Below are positions 1 to 8,142 of a stretch of DNA of 14,941 nt, one piece after another. The notes beneath the pieces are model-generated. The model was not told the origin of the DNA. It did not search any database and saw only the letters and a list, made by a program, of their open reading frames with translations. The first letter of the stretch is position 1; the number at the start of each line of letters is the position of its first letter. Location of the stretch: positions 1 through 14,941 of the forward strand of contig LADV01000170.1 of NCBI GenBank assembly GCA_000961805.1. The letters run 5' to 3'. The position numbers and the translations under genes were made by a program. This stretch comes from Peptococcaceae bacterium BRH_c23 (GTDB lineage Bacteria; Bacillota_B; Desulfitobacteriia; Desulfitobacteriales; Desulfitobacteriaceae).

Positions 1-188
1 GTTCCATCGACCTTAAACTTGTTAGGGTTATTCGCCCGACGACTGCGATCCATTTTTCGTTGAAGCTTCCTAATCTCACGATATGGCGTATTGATCTCCG
101 GTGCCAGTTCCAACAACCTTACCTTTTCAGAAGAACTAATCCCAACTGTCTGTGTGCCAATATCAATTCCAACGTTTGAGCTACCCAC
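1..188 (-). mobile_element. TnpB-like (IS200/IS605-type) transposase fragment, partial
   Basis: The minus strand is open from about 188 to the window edge in a frame different from the neighbouring rsgA remnant. It encodes a stretch containing GIDIGTQTVGI followed by LQRKMDRSRRANNPNKF. The first motif looks like the RuvC-I segment of TnpB-type proteins, with the catalytic Asp in GIDIG. The second is a basic segment I associate with one clostridial subgroup of IS605 OrfB/TnpB proteins. There is no start codon with a ribosome binding site and the N-terminal part of the protein is missing, so this is a 5'-truncated copy. The rest of it lies outside the window, so I cannot say whether the 3' end or any IS end is intact. 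Family assignment is by remembered motif; about 62 residues are visible. Confidence 0.6.
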
Positions 189-193
189 CTTGT

Positions 194-409
194 TTCAATT
201 TGCTTTGAATTTAACCCCTCGTACTTCGTTTCCTTTTTCAGCTTTCTATAGCTTTCTAGCCTTTCGATAGAGAGCACACCGTCACAAATGGCTTGTTGTA
301 TCGCACAATTTGGTTCACTGTTATGGGTACAGTCGTGAAATTTACACATTTCCGAAAGATCGTCAATGTCAGAATGAGCAGTGGAGAGTATCGCCGTGGG
401 AACTGTCAA
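194..409 (-). pseudogene. rsgA: rsgA (ribosome small-subunit GTPase A) C-terminal remnant
   Basis: This is a fragment of RsgA, the circularly permuted GTPase that helps mature the 30S subunit. Visible are SDIDDL, then the zinc-binding pattern C-x4-H-x-C (CKFHDC, THNSEPNC), then SIERLESYRKLKKETKYEGL and SKQIE, all typical of the C-terminal zinc and helical domain. The OB fold and the whole GTPase domain, more than 250 residues, are absent. The only upstream start is a TTG with no ribosome binding site, three bases after the stop of the SHMT-like gene. After SKQIE the sequence leaves RsgA homology and within a few bases enters the TnpB-like fragment in another frame. It is therefore a decayed piece and not a functional gene. 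A working rsgA would have to be elsewhere in the genome. Confidence 0.78.
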
Positions 410-412
410 AGC

Positions 413-1636
413 CTAATACGAATATTCACAACCTAGATGTTTTCTACTAAAAACCTCTACTTCTATTGCAACTTGTTCTGGATCTTCATGATCAATAAGT
501 ACCCTTTTGAAGAAGCCTGCCATTATTTTCATATCGTCTTCTTTCATTCCTCTTCTTGTCACTTCAGGAGTACCTATTCTTATCTCTGCACTGTTCCCTG
601 AGAAGTCATCCGAACATAATATTCTTGCCTTTTCCAGATGCTTAGCTGGGGCTTCATTAAAGTATTTACCCACATCTACCAATAACAGATGTGACTCGGA
701 ATAACCCTTTCCTTTCCCTAAAACGTGGAATCCAAAGTCATCCAACGCCTTGGCAAAGGCTTTCGTGTTCCGAACAATTTGTTCTGCATACTCTTTTCCA
801 AATGCTTTCATTTCCATGATCGATACCGCTAACGAAGGGAGGCGATTCAAATGATGGCTCGTTACTAACGAGGGAGAAAGCGTATTCCCTACCTTTTCTA
901 TCAGCTCATAATTATTTGATACAACAAAGCCGCCTTGGGGTCCAGGGAACGATTTGTGCGTACTCCCAAACATAATGTCCGCGCCTTCATCTAGTGGGTT
1001 TGGAAAAACACCTGCAGCAATTAATCCGGTAACATGGGAAGCATCATAAGCGATCAAGATCCCTTGTACATCTGCAATTTCCCTAAGCTCCCTGACAGGT
1101 TCGGGAAATAAGGTTCCAGAACCACCAAAAATGATCAGCTTGGGTCTTTTTTCAAGGATTTGTTGCTTTAACTTTTCAATATCTACACAACGGTCCTCAT
1201 CAAATAACATGTACTCCACTTTAATTGTTTCATCAAACTGTTTAATCTGGCACATAGGTCCTACCAACCCATGTCCCCAATCCTTCAGACTCACTTCTAT
1301 CACTAAATCACCAGGTTCTAGTAGGGCCAACACCACCGACATCCCAGCCATATGTCCACCAATCGGTCTCAAATCAGCATACTTGGCATGGAATATTTCC
1401 TTAATAAGTTCCTGAGTGTCCGTTTCAAATTCTTGAATATATTTATTACCGGTATATTCTCTATCGTCCAAATTCGTCGTCACATAGCAGCCATATCTGT
1501 TTCCAAAATCGTTGCCTAAATAGCTGCGAACCTTTTCACTAGCAAAGTTTTCTGATGCGATCAGATTCAGACAGCCCTCTCTATAATTCATGTGTTTTTC
1601 GAGAAGAGCGTCGATATCTCCCGTTGTTCTAAGCAT
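413..1636 (-). CDS. Divergent SHMT-fold PLP enzyme (probable beta-hydroxy-amino-acid aldolase)
   Basis: A 407-residue cytosolic fold-type I PLP enzyme of the serine hydroxymethyltransferase (GlyA) family. Visible family features are NLIASENFAS (24-33), DASHVTG (198-204) for the cofactor pocket, GSTHKSFPGPQGG with Schiff-base Lys228, and RIGTPEVTRRG (353-363) with the carboxylate-binding Arg353. It departs from housekeeping GlyA at the folate and proton-shuttle segment. The usual YAEGYPGKRYYGG is replaced by YGCYVTTNLDDREYTGN, so the Glu corresponding to E. coli Glu57 is not seen. The GGHLTHG loop is also changed. I infer a folate-independent retro-aldolase giving glycine plus an aldehyde, which fits the adjacent aldehyde oxidoreductase. 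The start is supported by GGAGGGGG eight bases upstream. It is the last gene of the cluster, 33 bp after the sulfur-carrier gene. Alternatives are a true SHMT of archaeal type or an alpha-methylserine-type enzyme. Confidence 0.85.
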   Translation of the reverse strand: MLRTTGDIDALLEKHMNYREGCLNLIASENFASEKVRSYLGNDFGNRYGCYVTTNLDDREYTGNKYIQEFETDTQELIKEIFHAKYADLRPIGGHMAGMSVVLALLEPGDLVIEVSLKDWGHGLVGPMCQIKQFDETIKVEYMLFDEDRCVDIEKLKQQILEKRPKLIIFGGSGTLFPEPVRELREIADVQGILIAYDASHVTGLIAAGVFPNPLDEGADIMFGSTHKSFPGPQGGFVVSNNYELIEKVGNTLSPSLVTSHHLNRLPSLAVSIMEMKAFGKEYAEQIVRNTKAFAKALDDFGFHVLGKGKGYSESHLLLVDVGKYFNEAPAKHLEKARILCSDDFSGNSAEIRIGTPEVTRRGMKEDDMKIMAGFFKRVLIDHEDPEQVAIEVEVFSRKHLGCEYSY

Positions 1637-1669
1637 TGTTATAACCCCCTCCTCTTTTAACTAAGCCTT

Positions 1670-1867
1670 CTAGCCACCAGCCAATGGCTTTATAATAGTT
1701 ACTGAATCCTTTTCATTCAATTTGTAATGATCATAATCTCGCATGAGTATTTGCTGGCTGTTAATAAAAACAGCGACTGACTTTGAAAAATCCATGCTCT
1801 TTAAAAGCAACCCTAAGGTATAATCAGCTGGAACAGATATAAGCTTATGATTTACTTTTAACTCCAT
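1670..1867 (-). CDS. MoaD/ThiS-family sulfur carrier protein
   Basis: A 65-residue ubiquitin-like beta-grasp protein ending in PLAGG. The terminal Gly-Gly is the residue pair that is adenylated and thiocarboxylated in MoaD and ThiS. Its start overlaps the end of the aor gene by 10 bases and no strong ribosome binding site is visible, so translation is probably coupled to aor. Small MoaD/ThiS-like genes commonly sit next to AOR-family genes, where they are thought to supply sulfur for the dithiolene groups of the tungstopterin cofactor. Role in pterin rather than thiazole synthesis is inferred from this position; no moaE, thiF or thiG lies in the window. Confidence 0.85.
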   Translation of the reverse strand: MELKVNHKLISVPADYTLGLLLKSMDFSKSVAVFINSQQILMRDYDHYKLNEKDSVTIIKPLAGG

Positions 1868-3768
1868 GTCAAGTCTTTCTCTAGCAACCAGTCCAAGGAC
1901 AGTCCGATTAAGGTTGCCTCTGTTGGACTCCCTGTTTTGGTATCCCAGCCTGCAAGCTCATAATACCGTTCTTTCGCCTTTTCAAAAGCCGCTTTGTCCA
2001 GTTGTACTCCTTTTGATGGCCCATCGTTAAACGCTTCAAATAACCGTTTCGGGAGCTGATCATCTTCCTTGGTAAAGCCTGCTTTGGCATTGAAGTACCT
2101 CATCATGTTGATTCTTCGTTCCCCTACCAACATTAGCTCATAGAGTGACGTATCCCACCCAAGGCCATATTTACACAAATCAATCAGATCCGTCGGCCCG
2201 TAAAGTTCCCAAGAAGGACCCCAAACGAATTGACACAAACATAGGCTGTCTAGGATAGAAAAATATTTTTGACTGGCTAAGGCAAATCTCACCTTTTCAG
2301 CATCCAGCTCATAAGAATTATCATAGCCTTTCCAGATACCAATTTGAGCTAAGCGCTGTCTTTCCCTACTATCCGGTGGCAGTACCAAAAATCCATCATG
2401 CTCACTGGATTGATGATCGGCACCGAACGAATTTACAGCGTAAATTAGTCCGACAGCAGGCTTAAATTGCGGCATATGGGCTGGCAGTTCTAGACCTTTC
2501 ACTGAAATGCTCAATTCAATGGCATCCTGCCCAATTTGCAGAGCTGCCCGTAAACTGCCTTCAGCCAGCAAACGTCCAAAACCCTCACGCTTGGCAATTT
2601 TTTCTACTAAGATTGGTAGAGCACGATGATTCCCAAAGTTAAGTTCTAAGCCGTCGGTATCCTCCCTGGTAATCAACCCTTTTTCATAACACTCCATCGC
2701 AAAAGCAATTGTCGCGCCACACGATATCGTATCAAGACCATACATATTACAAAGTTGATTGCATAAAGCGACTGTTTCTAAATCGGTTACACCGCAGTAG
2801 GATCCAAAAGCCGCGCAAGTCTCATATTCGGGACCGCCATAGAGAGGATCGACCACACCAGGAATTTCGACGACTCGTTTGCATCGAACCGCGCAAGCAA
2901 AACAAGTATCTCGATTCTTTAAAATTGTTTCATACATCGTTGTTCCTGTTATATTGTTTGCACCTTCCACTAAGTGCCCGGCAGTCCAGTTGTTAGTGGC
3001 TAGGAACCCCTCATTGTTAAAGCCTTCTAAATCTCCATCCGTGCCATATTTGCCCAATCCGGCCACCGCTTCATTTTCTACCAATCTTGTTTTAACACTG
3101 GTTGCTAATTCTTTAAACTTATCAACGTCATAAGCCTTGGTCGGCTTTCCTTTTTTCAGTACCACAGCTTTTAAGTTCTTGGAGCCCATGACAGCACCCA
3201 TGCCGGTTCTCCCATTGGCTCGCGTACACTGGTTGATAATACACGCGTATTTTACAAGGTTTTCCCCTCCAGGCCCGATCTGAGCAATTTCTAGATCGTT
3301 AACTCCAATTTCAGTCCGAATAATTGCCTCTGCTTCGCCTGTTACCTTGCCCCAAACATTTTGTGCGTCCCGTAGTACTGCTTCGTCTCCATTAATATAT
3401 AAATAGACCGGTCGTTCTGCTCTTCCTCGGAAAACAACAGCATCCCAACCGTTTAATTTCAAATGTGCTGGAAAAAATCCGCCTGACTGGCTATCGCCAA
3501 TGGCACCTGTCAATGGGCCCTTTGCGGTAATGTTTAATCTGCTACTACCACTGATAGGTAGTCCGGTCAAGGGAGATACGGTAAAAATAAGAGTATTCGC
3601 CGGAGATAGTGCATCATTTTCCGGTTCCATCTCCTGGAGCAACAAATAAACACCCAGGGCTGAGCCGCCTGGATAAAGCCTGTAGATTTCTCCTGATAAG
3701 AGCCTTGTTGTTATTATACTGGTTGACAAATTGACCTCTAAAATTTTAGCATCCGGAAAAATATTCAT
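1858..3768 (-). CDS. aor: Aldehyde:ferredoxin oxidoreductase (AOR family, tungsten)
   Basis: A 636-residue soluble enzyme of the AOR family, full length for the group. Members oxidise aldehydes to carboxylates and pass electrons to ferredoxin through a bis-tungstopterin and a 4Fe-4S cluster. The N-terminal domain shows GGSALG and RLNITAKGPLTGA. RANGRTGMGAVMGSKNLKAV at 183-202 is a pterin-binding segment. The cluster ligands follow as C289-x2-C292-x3-C296, with the fourth cysteine in DSLCLC (Cys512, with an extra Cys510). GGPEYET at 311-317 is also typical. The start is backed by AAGGGG eight bases upstream. It is separated from dctP by 146 bp containing a strong inverted repeat and overlaps the sulfur-carrier gene at its end. 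In this cluster it probably oxidises an aldehyde released during substrate breakdown; the substrate cannot be read from sequence. Oxygen-sensitive tungsten chemistry points to an anaerobe. Confidence 0.93.
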   Translation of the reverse strand: MNIFPDAKILEVNLSTSIITTRLLSGEIYRLYPGGSALGVYLLLQEMEPENDALSPANTLIFTVSPLTGLPISGSSRLNITAKGPLTGAIGDSQSGGFFPAHLKLNGWDAVVFRGRAERPVYLYINGDEAVLRDAQNVWGKVTGEAEAIIRTEIGVNDLEIAQIGPGGENLVKYACIINQCTRANGRTGMGAVMGSKNLKAVVLKKGKPTKAYDVDKFKELATSVKTRLVENEAVAGLGKYGTDGDLEGFNNEGFLATNNWTAGHLVEGANNITGTTMYETILKNRDTCFACAVRCKRVVEIPGVVDPLYGGPEYETCAAFGSYCGVTDLETVALCNQLCNMYGLDTISCGATIAFAMECYEKGLITREDTDGLELNFGNHRALPILVEKIAKREGFGRLLAEGSLRAALQIGQDAIELSISVKGLELPAHMPQFKPAVGLIYAVNSFGADHQSSEHDGFLVLPPDSRERQRLAQIGIWKGYDNSYELDAEKVRFALASQKYFSILDSLCLCQFVWGPSWELYGPTDLIDLCKYGLGWDTSLYELMLVGERRINMMRYFNAKAGFTKEDDQLPKRLFEAFNDGPSKGVQLDKAAFEKAKERYYELAGWDTKTGSPTEATLIGLSLDWLLEKDLTWS

Positions 3769-3792
3769 ACAATTTTCCCCTTATAGCGATAC

Positions 3793-3832
3793 ACTGTTAT
3801 ATAAGTACCATAAGAGATACTTATATAACAGT
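3793..3832 (-). repeat. Perfect 15-bp inverted repeat between dctP and aor
   Basis: ACTGTTATATAAGTA at 3793-3807 is matched exactly by its reverse complement at 3818-3832 around a 10-base loop. It lies 83 bp after the dctP stop and 24 bp before the aor start. The stem is AT-rich and no T-run follows it on the minus strand, so it is not a classic terminator for the operon. It could be an mRNA stem-loop that protects the dctP message and lowers downstream expression, a pattern known for transporter binding-protein genes, or an operator for a local aor promoter. I cannot tell these apart. Confidence 0.8.
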
Positions 3833-3915
3833 CATACCTTTTTATTTACTCGCTTTCATCTAGTTTTCGAGATCCCTACTTCTATTAGTGGGGGGCGGGT
3901 GGTTTGTACGTAAAC

Positions 3916-4980
3916 TTACTGGAGAGCTTTCGCTTCTGCCTGAAGTTGTAATAGAATCTCTTTGCCTTTTGGTCCAACCATTTCAGCATACTTATCATAG
4001 GCCGACTTGCTGGCTACTCTGAAGGCCTCTCTCTCTTCTTTGGTTAATTCAACAATCTTGATGCCGCTCTTTGCTTTGATCTTATCTAACGCTGCACCGT
4101 TGGATTTCGCTTGGATCGCAAACGATTCGGGACGAAGCTCTTCAATGGTACTCAGAACCATTTGTTGTTGATCTTTTGACAGGGAATCAAAGAATTTTGG
4201 GTTGGTCGAAGTTGTTGTCATATAGAGGTTTGAGCTAGCTAAGGTTAAATACTTCTGTACTTCATAGAATTTCATTTCTTCAATTGCAAATAATGGATTC
4301 TCTTGACCTTCGATCATTTTCAACTGCAACCCGCTGTATACTTCCATATAAGGAATAGGCGTAGGATTCGAGCCGTAGGCTTGATAGGCAGCTACAATCA
4401 TGGGTGAAGGCATGGTTCTCATTTTTAGGCCTTTCCATTTAGCCGGAGTATTAACTTCGACGTTGGATGTCCACTCCATGGAACCTTCCGTCCAATAGGA
4501 CAATACCTTTATGTTCTTCGCTAGATATAAATTTGACAGTGTTTCGTTCAAGGCTTTACTTGTTTTGAAGAGTTCGGCATTTTTGTCCATATTATCTGAA
4601 AATAGGAAATGAAGTGAGAATAACTGATTCTCTGGGACGATGGTACCCGTATTTCCCGGTGATACTATCCCAAATTCCAGACCGCCATTTTGGAGCAATT
4701 CAGCTTGCTGTGTGGCATCTCCAATTTGTCCGACAGGATAAACATCGACTTTTACTGCGCCGTTAGATTTCTTTTCAATCAATTCTTTAAATCGTTTGCT
4801 ATATAAGTCTTGAACGCTCCCATCAATTTCCTCATGGGCAATTCTCCAGGTAACGACTTCCTGCTTCTTATCGGATGTGGTAGTCGGAACTGTCGGTGCG
4901 GTCGGTGCTTTCGGAGCACATCCAATTAACAGGGTAATCATCAGTGTAAGGATTACAAATAGACTCGTCAGTTTTCTCAT
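3916..4980 (-). CDS. dctP: TRAP transporter substrate-binding lipoprotein DctP
   Basis: A 354-residue extracytoplasmic solute receptor of a TRAP transporter. Residues 1-20 form a signal peptide ending in the lipobox LLIGC, so Cys21 should be lipidated and the protein anchored to the outer face of the membrane. A Pro/Thr-rich linker follows to about residue 37. The DctP domain then includes GLKMRTMPSP with Arg188, the position that usually salt-bridges the ligand carboxylate, and the family motif EGQENP at 224-229. A carboxylate-bearing ligand, as ectoines are, would fit. GAGGAGGGG six bases before the ATG fixes the start. The gene is separated from dctQM by the amidohydrolase gene, which is an unusual order and ties that enzyme to the imported compound. 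Ligand identity is not shown by the sequence. Confidence 0.93.
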   Translation of the reverse strand: MRKLTSLFVILTLMITLLIGCAPKAPTAPTVPTTTSDKKQEVVTWRIAHEEIDGSVQDLYSKRFKELIEKKSNGAVKVDVYPVGQIGDATQQAELLQNGGLEFGIVSPGNTGTIVPENQLFSLHFLFSDNMDKNAELFKTSKALNETLSNLYLAKNIKVLSYWTEGSMEWTSNVEVNTPAKWKGLKMRTMPSPMIVAAYQAYGSNPTPIPYMEVYSGLQLKMIEGQENPLFAIEEMKFYEVQKYLTLASSNLYMTTTSTNPKFFDSLSKDQQQMVLSTIEELRPESFAIQAKSNGAALDKIKAKSGIKIVELTKEEREAFRVASKSAYDKYAEMVGPKGKEILLQLQAEAKALQ

Positions 4981-5012
4981 ACAGACCCCTCCTCAAATTT
5001 AATATAGTATCG

Positions 5013-6191
5013 TTAAATAGCCAAGAAATTTAGAACAGACCTTACATGCATTTCTACTCCGATTTTTAACGTATCTTCATCTATGTTAAACATGGGGTGA
5101 TGATGCGGATATTGGCTATTCTTCTCCACATTACCTGTCCCCACAAAGTAGAAAGCACTGGGCACGCGGTGGGTAAACTCAGCAAAATCTTCTCCTGCCA
5201 TGCATCTGTATTCGACAATATTATCTTCTTTGCCAAAGGTCTCCACAGCTGCTTGCTTCACATAGTTAACCATCGATTTATCATTGTACAGCGATGGATT
5301 GCTTGGAATAAATTTCAAGTAATACTGAACACCCATTCCTTCACATATTCCTTTGATCACTCGTTCAAACTTCTCCAAGAGAATGATTTTCTCGGTCTCT
5401 TCATTTTTGAATAAGAATCTGATGGTGCCGCCGATTTCGACTTTGTCGGCAATAATATTCCTACCGCTGCCACCATGTACATTACCCACCATAATGGTTA
5501 TGGGAAGGAGTGGATCGACTTCTCTCGTTTGTATCGATTGCAAGCTTTGTATCACAGTAGCAGCAACTAGTATAGGATCAAGCGCAGTATGCGGTGCAGA
5601 AGTATGTCCGGCTTTTCCTATAATAGTGATTTCAAACTCTTCCGTACACGCCATGATCGGTCCAGTTGCTAAACCAATTCTCCCACTTTCGATCGGTGTC
5701 CAAAGATGTAACCCAAAGGCAGCAACCGGCACGGGATTCTCCAGTACTCCGGCTTGAATCATATTGAGGGCCCCTGCCTCTTCTTCATTGGGTTGAAAAA
5801 CGAATTTAACATTGCCCTTGATTTCTTCCTTATGTCTGACTAATATCTTGGCTGCCATCATCAGCATCGCGGTATGCCCATCATGCCCACAAGCATGCAT
5901 GATTCCTTGAGTTTTCGATTGATAGGTTAACCCTGTCTTTTCTTCTTGCGACAGAGCATCCATATCGGCTCTTAGTAAGACGGTATTCCCGTCATGGTTG
6001 CCCCTTAATAGCCCTACAACCCCGGTTTTTGTCATCATCTTAACTTCCAGGCCCAGCTGCAACAAATAATCATAGACAATTTTAGAGGTTCTGAATTCTT
6101 GATAGCCCAATTCCGGATGCCTATGAAAATCCCGACGCAATTCAATCAATTCATCCTGAAACATAGTAATTTCTTCTTTGATTTTACTCAT
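5013..6191 (-). CDS. M20D-family amidohydrolase / N-acyl-amino-acid deacylase
   Basis: A cytosolic metallo-amidohydrolase of peptidase family M20D, the group of hippurate hydrolase, IAA-amino acid hydrolases and N-acetyl-diaminopimelate deacetylase. Counting from the upstream ATG at 6197, the di-metal site is visible as HACGHDGHT (101-109), EEE at 138-140, GLHLW with His164, and the C-terminal PHHHP (364-368). The dimerisation domain lies between, around 190-300. I prefer the second ATG (6191, 392 residues) because the only AGG upstream is seven bases from it and one base from the first ATG. It lies between dctM and dctP, with 30-40 bp gaps on each side. Its likely job is to remove an acetyl or other acyl group from the imported substrate or a product of it. 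It would replace the AstE/AspA-type DoeB deacetylase of known ectoine pathways, but that is inference. Confidence 0.92.
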   Translation of the reverse strand: MSKIKEEITMFQDELIELRRDFHRHPELGYQEFRTSKIVYDYLLQLGLEVKMMTKTGVVGLLRGNHDGNTVLLRADMDALSQEEKTGLTYQSKTQGIMHACGHDGHTAMLMMAAKILVRHKEEIKGNVKFVFQPNEEEAGALNMIQAGVLENPVPVAAFGLHLWTPIESGRIGLATGPIMACTEEFEITIIGKAGHTSAPHTALDPILVAATVIQSLQSIQTREVDPLLPITIMVGNVHGGSGRNIIADKVEIGGTIRFLFKNEETEKIILLEKFERVIKGICEGMGVQYYLKFIPSNPSLYNDKSMVNYVKQAAVETFGKEDNIVEYRCMAGEDFAEFTHRVPSAFYFVGTGNVEKNSQYPHHHPMFNIDEDTLKIGVEMHVRSVLNFLAI

Positions 6192-6231
6192 ATTCATACC
6201 TGTCTTTTCTGATTTTTTTACTTTATGTCGC

Positions 6232-7500
6232 CTATGAAATCAGCACCAATGAAAGCCACGGAAAGGCAATAATGATAATGGATATGACAACAAGCATTAA
6301 CAAGTATGGCCCAAGCCCTTTGATGACTGCCAAAAATGGTCTGTCAAAGATTGCGCTGGCTGTGAAGATATTGCATCCAAACGGCGGTGTAATGGATCCG
6401 ATGGCAGCCTGCAGCGTGACGATGATTCCCAAATGAATTGGATGAATTCCGGCGGCCACAGCGATCGGGAAGAAGATCGGTGTCACAATAATAATGACCA
6501 CAATAGAATCCACAAAACTACATCCGATAAAGAAGAATATTGTGACCCAAACTAGAATCATGAGCTGCGAAGGATTCGGTCCCAGCAAACTCGATGTCAG
6601 CAATTGCGGTATTCTTGCATAAGAAATAACCCAGGAGAATAGTTGTCCTGCCGAGACCAGAATAAAGACAGCAGAGGTAACTACCGCAGTCGATAATGCG
6701 ATCCGTTCAAAGTCTTTAAGCTTAATGCTCTTAAATATAAACAGTTCCAAGATCACAGCATAGAGAACCGATACCGCTGCCGCCTCCGTCGGACTGAATA
6801 TGCCTGCATAAATACCTACAAAAATTATGACCGGAAAACCAAGCGGCGCGATGGCGTCCTTAAAGGCTTTCATTCTTTCTGCCTTGGAAAGAGTGGCTGA
6901 TTTAGGTATATTCTTTCGCTTAGAGTCAAAATAAATAAACACAGAAAAGAATGACAGGATTAAAAGTCCAGGTATTAAGCCAGCAATAAACATATCTCCT
7001 ACTGATGCGCCTGTTACGACGCTGTACATAATCATGGAGATACTTGGAGGAATTAGCAAAGCGATGATGGCCGAGCTGATGATCAGCGCAATGGTATCTG
7101 AATCACGGTATCCGCTTTCAACAAGCCTTTTTTTCATAGGTTTACCTACTGCAACGACCGTTGCCTGTGTGGAACCAGATATGGCACCAAACAAAGTACA
7201 TGTGGCAGCAGTTGTAATACCCATACCGCCATGAATATGCCCAACAAAGACTTCTACGAAATCCAGAAGTCTTTTGGCAGTCTGACCAGCACACATGATA
7301 TCTGCAGCAAAGATAAACATAGGCACGGCCAGCAGAACAAATGCTGATACCCCTCCGACCAGTTGTTGGGTCGCTAGAAACGGATTCACATTGGGATAAT
7401 ATTGAACTAATACCACAAAAGGAGCGATAATCATGCTGACCAGCATAGGGAAGTTCAGTATCAGTAATAGCACCATAATACTCATGAGCAATAAAGCCAT
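6232..7500 (-). CDS. dctM: TRAP transporter large permease subunit DctM
   Basis: A 422-residue polytopic membrane protein, the transport subunit of a TRAP system, with roughly 12 hydrophobic segments across its full length. The family motif GSITPPFGCNIF is at 368-379, and the equivalent N-terminal half motif is LFGAISGSTQATV near 104-116. Its ATG shares one base with the dctQ stop (TAATG), with GGAGGTG just upstream inside the end of dctQ, so the two are translationally coupled. It works with DctQ and the DctP receptor in sodium-driven uptake of a carboxylate-type solute. Length and motifs are ordinary for the family. Confidence 0.94.
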   Translation of the reverse strand: MALLLMSIMVLLLILNFPMLVSMIIAPFVVLVQYYPNVNPFLATQQLVGGVSAFVLLAVPMFIFAADIMCAGQTAKRLLDFVEVFVGHIHGGMGITTAATCTLFGAISGSTQATVVAVGKPMKKRLVESGYRDSDTIALIISSAIIALLIPPSISMIMYSVVTGASVGDMFIAGLIPGLLILSFFSVFIYFDSKRKNIPKSATLSKAERMKAFKDAIAPLGFPVIIFVGIYAGIFSPTEAAAVSVLYAVILELFIFKSIKLKDFERIALSTAVVTSAVFILVSAGQLFSWVISYARIPQLLTSSLLGPNPSQLMILVWVTIFFFIGCSFVDSIVVIIIVTPIFFPIAVAAGIHPIHLGIIVTLQAAIGSITPPFGCNIFTASAIFDRPFLAVIKGLGPYLLMLVVISIIIIAFPWLSLVLIS

Positions 7501-8087
7501 TACTTCACCTCCTTATTATCTATCTCTGCGCATTCAGCCTGATTCTTCAGAGGAACTTTGCACGCTTTCTCATCAAGGTAATCCCGGATTGTTTCCTCAG
7601 TCGATATCCAAATCTCTTTTTCTTTCAAATTCTTAATGAAGGTTCTGCCATACTCTATTGCGCCTAAGAAAAACCCGATCGGCACAACGGCTACAATTAA
7701 ATACATCGGTATTCTCATGGAAGGTGAAACTCTGCCTAACTCATACACATTCAACGTATAGAGAACCCCATAGTAACAAATATAAAACATTGCGATAGAC
7801 GTCCCACCGGTAATGACCATCGTGAGTATTTTTTTATATCGATTACTTACTTGATCATATAAAGCAGACATCGTGATGTGTTTTGCTTTTTTTGCGGCAT
7901 AGCCGATCCCTAAGAAAGTTACAATGAGCGTTAACGTCTGTCCAATTTCTTCTGCAGAAGTCCAACTGTAATTAAACACTTTTCGACTGATAACACTTCC
8001 AACTAAAACTACGGCCATCAGTATGACTGAATAAGCAAGAATGAACTCTTCGCATCTTGTTATCGCTTTAAAGAGTGACTTCCCCAT
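7500..8087 (-). CDS. dctQ: TRAP transporter small permease subunit DctQ
   Basis: A 195-residue protein with four hydrophobic segments at about 15-35, 50-66, 88-110 and 127-149, as expected for the small TRAP subunit that bridges DctM. The segment between the first two helices, VFNYSWTSAEEIGQ, matches the conserved aromatic plus acidic pattern of DctQ, and AKKAKHI follows helix 2. A charged cytoplasmic tail of about 45 residues follows the last helix. AAGGAGGGG lies a few bases before the ATG. It begins 55 bp after the hydrolase gene and ends overlapping dctM. Annotated by topology and context more than by sequence, since DctQ proteins diverge fast. Confidence 0.9.
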   Translation of the reverse strand: MGKSLFKAITRCEEFILAYSVILMAVVLVGSVISRKVFNYSWTSAEEIGQTLTLIVTFLGIGYAAKKAKHITMSALYDQVSNRYKKILTMVITGGTSIAMFYICYYGVLYTLNVYELGRVSPSMRIPMYLIVAVVPIGFFLGAIEYGRTFIKNLKEKEIWISTEETIRDYLDEKACKVPLKNQAECAEIDNKEVK

Positions 8088-8142
8088 TTTCCCCCTCCTT
8101 CACTTCACGTCATTTTCCAATCCGGTCATTGAAGAGTGATTT

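Noticed and set aside
507..1415. Plus-strand open frames opposite the SHMT-like gene
   Set aside because: They show no family motifs, no ribosome binding sites, and mirror a strongly supported minus-strand gene.
413..1636. Naming the SHMT-fold gene glyA as the housekeeping enzyme
   Set aside because: The folate and proton-shuttle segment is altered and the context is catabolic, so the symbol would overstate what is known.
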